Shown: positions 4,891 to 6,085 of the stretch, piece by piece
How positions within the stretch are numbered: position 1 is the stretch's first letter
Layout of the letters: each line of letters starts with the position of its first letter
Assembly (NCBI GenBank): GCA_016295545.1
Contig: JAEDLA010000095.1
Location: forward strand, 1-6,085
Length of the DNA stretch: 6,085 nt
Reading direction: 5' to 3'
Source: Oscillospiraceae bacterium
Lineage (GTDB): Bacteria > Bacillota > Clostridia > Oscillospirales > Ruminococcaceae
Position numbers and translations under genes: made by a program
The notes under the pieces: model-generated
Told to the model about the DNA's origin: nothing
The model's database searches: none
What the model saw: only the letters and a program-made list of their open reading frames with translations

Positions 4891-5973
4891 ATGCATTCAG
4901 AATATCAGCATCTTATCGACCTTAACGACTATTCACCTGCATGGTGGGAGGGCATTGTAAATCTTGGCGTCAGAATCAGGAATAATCCTGCCGAGTTTGC
5001 CCATGAGTGCGAGGGAAAAATAATGGCTACCCTTTTTTATGAGCCGTCCACACGTACACAAATGTCTTTCCAGACAGCCATGCTGCGTCTCGGCGGAAGA
5101 ATAATAGGCTTTGACAATCCGTCAAATTCATCGGTGTCAAAGGGAGAGACGCTGAAAGATACAACAAAGATAGTCAGCAGCTATGCCGATATTCTTGTTA
5201 TACGCCACCCTGTTTCAGGGGCTGCAAAGGCGGCTGCACTTACTGCCGGCTGTCCTGTGGTAAATGCCGGAGACGGCGGACATCTTCACCCCACTCAGAC
5301 CTTGACGGATATGCTTACTCTGAAAATCGAAAAGGGCAGACTGTCAGACCTGACTATCGGAATGTGCGGAGACCTTATAAACGGCAGAACAGTACACTCC
5401 CTCTGCAAGGCACTGAGCTGTTTCAAAAACAATAAGTTTATCTTCATATCCACTCCGGAGCTGAGAATGCCCTCATATATCAAGGACGTCATTACTGCCA
5501 ACGGCAGTACCTTTGAGGAAGTCGATACCCTTGAAGAAGCTATCGGCAGACTTGATGTGCTCTATATGACGAGAATACAGGAGGAGCGCTTTGCCAGCCG
5601 TGAGGAATATCTTGCTCAGAAAAATACATACGTCCTTGACAGAAAGAAGATGCTTGACGCACGTCAGGATATGATAATTCTCCACCCTCTGCCGAGAGTT
5701 GACGAGATTACTGTTGATGTTGACGAGGATAAGCGTGCAATGTACTTCACTCAGGCGAAGTATGGCGTTTATGCAAGAATGGCTCTGATAATGACTATTC
5801 TCAAAAATCAGATGCCGACTGAGCTTCTTGAAGGCAGCGTTTACAGCGGAGTATGCTGCGATAATCCGAAATGCATAACAAATCATGAGCATTATCTTCC
5901 GAAGAGCTTCCGTTCGACAGGCGATGATACGCTTCTTGAATGTGAATACTGTGATGAGAGAAAGCTTATATAA
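4891..5973 (+). CDS. pyrB: Aspartate carbamoyltransferase with a PyrI-like zinc-ribbon tail
   Basis: PyrB condenses carbamoyl phosphate with aspartate to N-carbamoyl-aspartate, the committed step of pyrimidine synthesis. Visible active-site elements are PSTRT (52-56, carbamoyl phosphate), SKGET with Lys84 (83-87), IRHP with Arg105 (104-107), HPTQ (133-136), NGRTVHSL (164-171), TRIQ (227-230) and HPLPR (265-269). The catalytic chain ends near residue 308 (MTILKNQMP), the usual length. About 50 more residues follow with Cys323, Cys328, Cys351 and Cys354 in CX4CX22CX2C spacing plus a CITNHE stretch. This resembles the zinc domain of the PyrI regulatory chain, which docks on catalytic trimers. 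The nucleotide-binding half of PyrI is absent, and no pyrI lies in the window. Known PyrB-PyrI fusions carry the whole regulatory chain; this one has only the zinc part. The enzyme call is firm, while the effect of the tail on assembly or activity is inference. It is the last gene of the operon, 39 nt after the HD gene. Confidence 0.95.
   Translation: MHSEYQHLIDLNDYSPAWWEGIVNLGVRIRNNPAEFAHECEGKIMATLFYEPSTRTQMSFQTAMLRLGGRIIGFDNPSNSSVSKGETLKDTTKIVSSYADILVIRHPVSGAAKAAALTAGCPVVNAGDGGHLHPTQTLTDMLTLKIEKGRLSDLTIGMCGDLINGRTVHSLCKALSCFKNNKFIFISTPELRMPSYIKDVITANGSTFEEVDTLEEAIGRLDVLYMTRIQEERFASREEYLAQKNTYVLDRKKMLDARQDMIILHPLPRVDEITVDVDEDKRAMYFTQAKYGVYARMALIMTILKNQMPTELLEGSVYSGVCCDNPKCITNHEHYLPKSFRSTGDDTLLECEYCDERKLI
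5857..5952 (+). other. PyrI-type zinc-ribbon domain fused to PyrB
   Basis: Codons for residues 323-354 contain CDNPKC and CEYC separated by 22 residues, with FRSTGDDTLLE before the second pair. E. coli PyrI has the same order of features (CX4C, ISH-type sequence, about 23 residues, CX2C). Four cysteines in two pairs predict one structural zinc. Confidence 0.8.
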
Positions 5974-5980
5974 CAAAATA

Positions 5981-6020
5981 AGAACCGGACGAGCAATAAC
6001 AGTTCGTCCGGTTTTGTTTA
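5981..6020 (+). terminator. Strong intrinsic terminator after pyrB
   Basis: AACCGGACGA (5983-5992) pairs perfectly with TCGTCCGGTT (6004-6013). The stem extends on both sides to about 14 bp with G-U pairs, around a 7-nt loop. TTTTGTTTATT follows. It starts 7 nt after the pyrB stop and ends the asnB-HD-pyrB transcript. Confidence 0.88.
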
Positions 6021-6036
6021 TTAATGCGGTTAAAAA

Positions 6037-6085
6037 GCGGCGAAGCCGCAGACTGGGTTTCCAAAGGGTATAAACCCTTTGGCAG
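6037..6085. repeat. Tandem palindromes, likely an intergenic repeat cut by the window end
   Basis: Two compact hairpins lie side by side: GCGGC-GAA-GCCGC (6037-6049) and CCAAAGGGT-ATAA-ACCCTTTGG (6061-6069/6074-6082). A competing GGGTTT/AAACCC pairing (6055-6060/6072-6077) is also possible. Neither hairpin is followed by a T-tract in the window. Sequences of this flavour are, to my recollection, scattered between genes of Ruminococcus-like genomes, so I read it as a REP-like palindromic repeat. No gene is supported in 5974-6085. Confidence 0.5.

Noticed and set aside
5473..5976. 167-codon minus-strand ORF opposite the pyrB 3' half
   Set aside because: It is fully antisense to conserved PyrB motifs and the zinc tail, with no recognisable features.
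1..6085. CRISPR arrays, tRNA or rRNA genes, transposase or phage genes
   Set aside because: No spaced direct repeats, tRNA cloverleaf or rRNA-like sequence, and no transposase or phage protein, was seen on either strand.

Overview
The window looks like chromosomal DNA from a low-to-moderate GC Gram-positive gut or rumen anaerobe, probably a Ruminococcus-like member of the Clostridia (Oscillospiraceae). The clues are strong GGAGG ribosome binding sites, sigma-A promoters with 17-bp spacers, an ECF sigma factor next to a single-pass membrane protein with a clostridial-type N-terminus, and the style of the AsnB, HD and PyrB proteins. The genus is inferred from protein style, not from any search.

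Layout. Positions 1-150 are intergenic and carry the terminator (80-103 plus T-tract) of a gene to the left that is not in the window. A sigma-A type promoter (151-179) then drives a two-gene unit: an ECF sigma factor (246-797), overlapped by 4 nt by a single-pass membrane protein (794-1966) that is probably its anti-sigma partner. A hairpin terminator (1988-2020) closes that unit. The gap 1967-2301 also holds a second strong promoter (2112-2140) and an unusual structured 5' leader (about 2147-2301). Next comes a tight three-gene operon: asnB, glutamine-dependent asparagine synthetase (2302-4176); a small HD-domain phosphohydrolase-like gene (4183-4851); and pyrB, aspartate carbamoyltransferase (4891-5973). 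It ends in a strong intrinsic terminator (5981-6020). The right edge (6037-6085) holds back-to-back palindromes that look like an intergenic repeat cut by the window end.

How the genes work together. AsnB and PyrB both consume aspartate, one for asparagine and one for pyrimidine synthesis, and their co-transcription suggests joint control of aspartate use. The HD protein between them has an intact set of metal-binding residues but no known substrate.

Two items stand out. (1) The asnB leader has a perfect 12-bp terminal stem starting about 10 nt after the predicted transcription start. It also has two mutually exclusive inner pairings and a segment complementary to the asnB Shine-Dalgarno region. 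I do not recognise it as a known riboswitch or T-box, so it is a candidate undescribed cis-regulatory RNA. (2) PyrB carries a C-terminal CX4CX22CX2C zinc-ribbon tail like the zinc domain of the PyrI regulatory chain, but no PyrI nucleotide-binding domain. The asnB and pyrB Shine-Dalgarno sites also share the same CCGGAGGTT core, and both can be masked by an upstream CCGG-containing segment.
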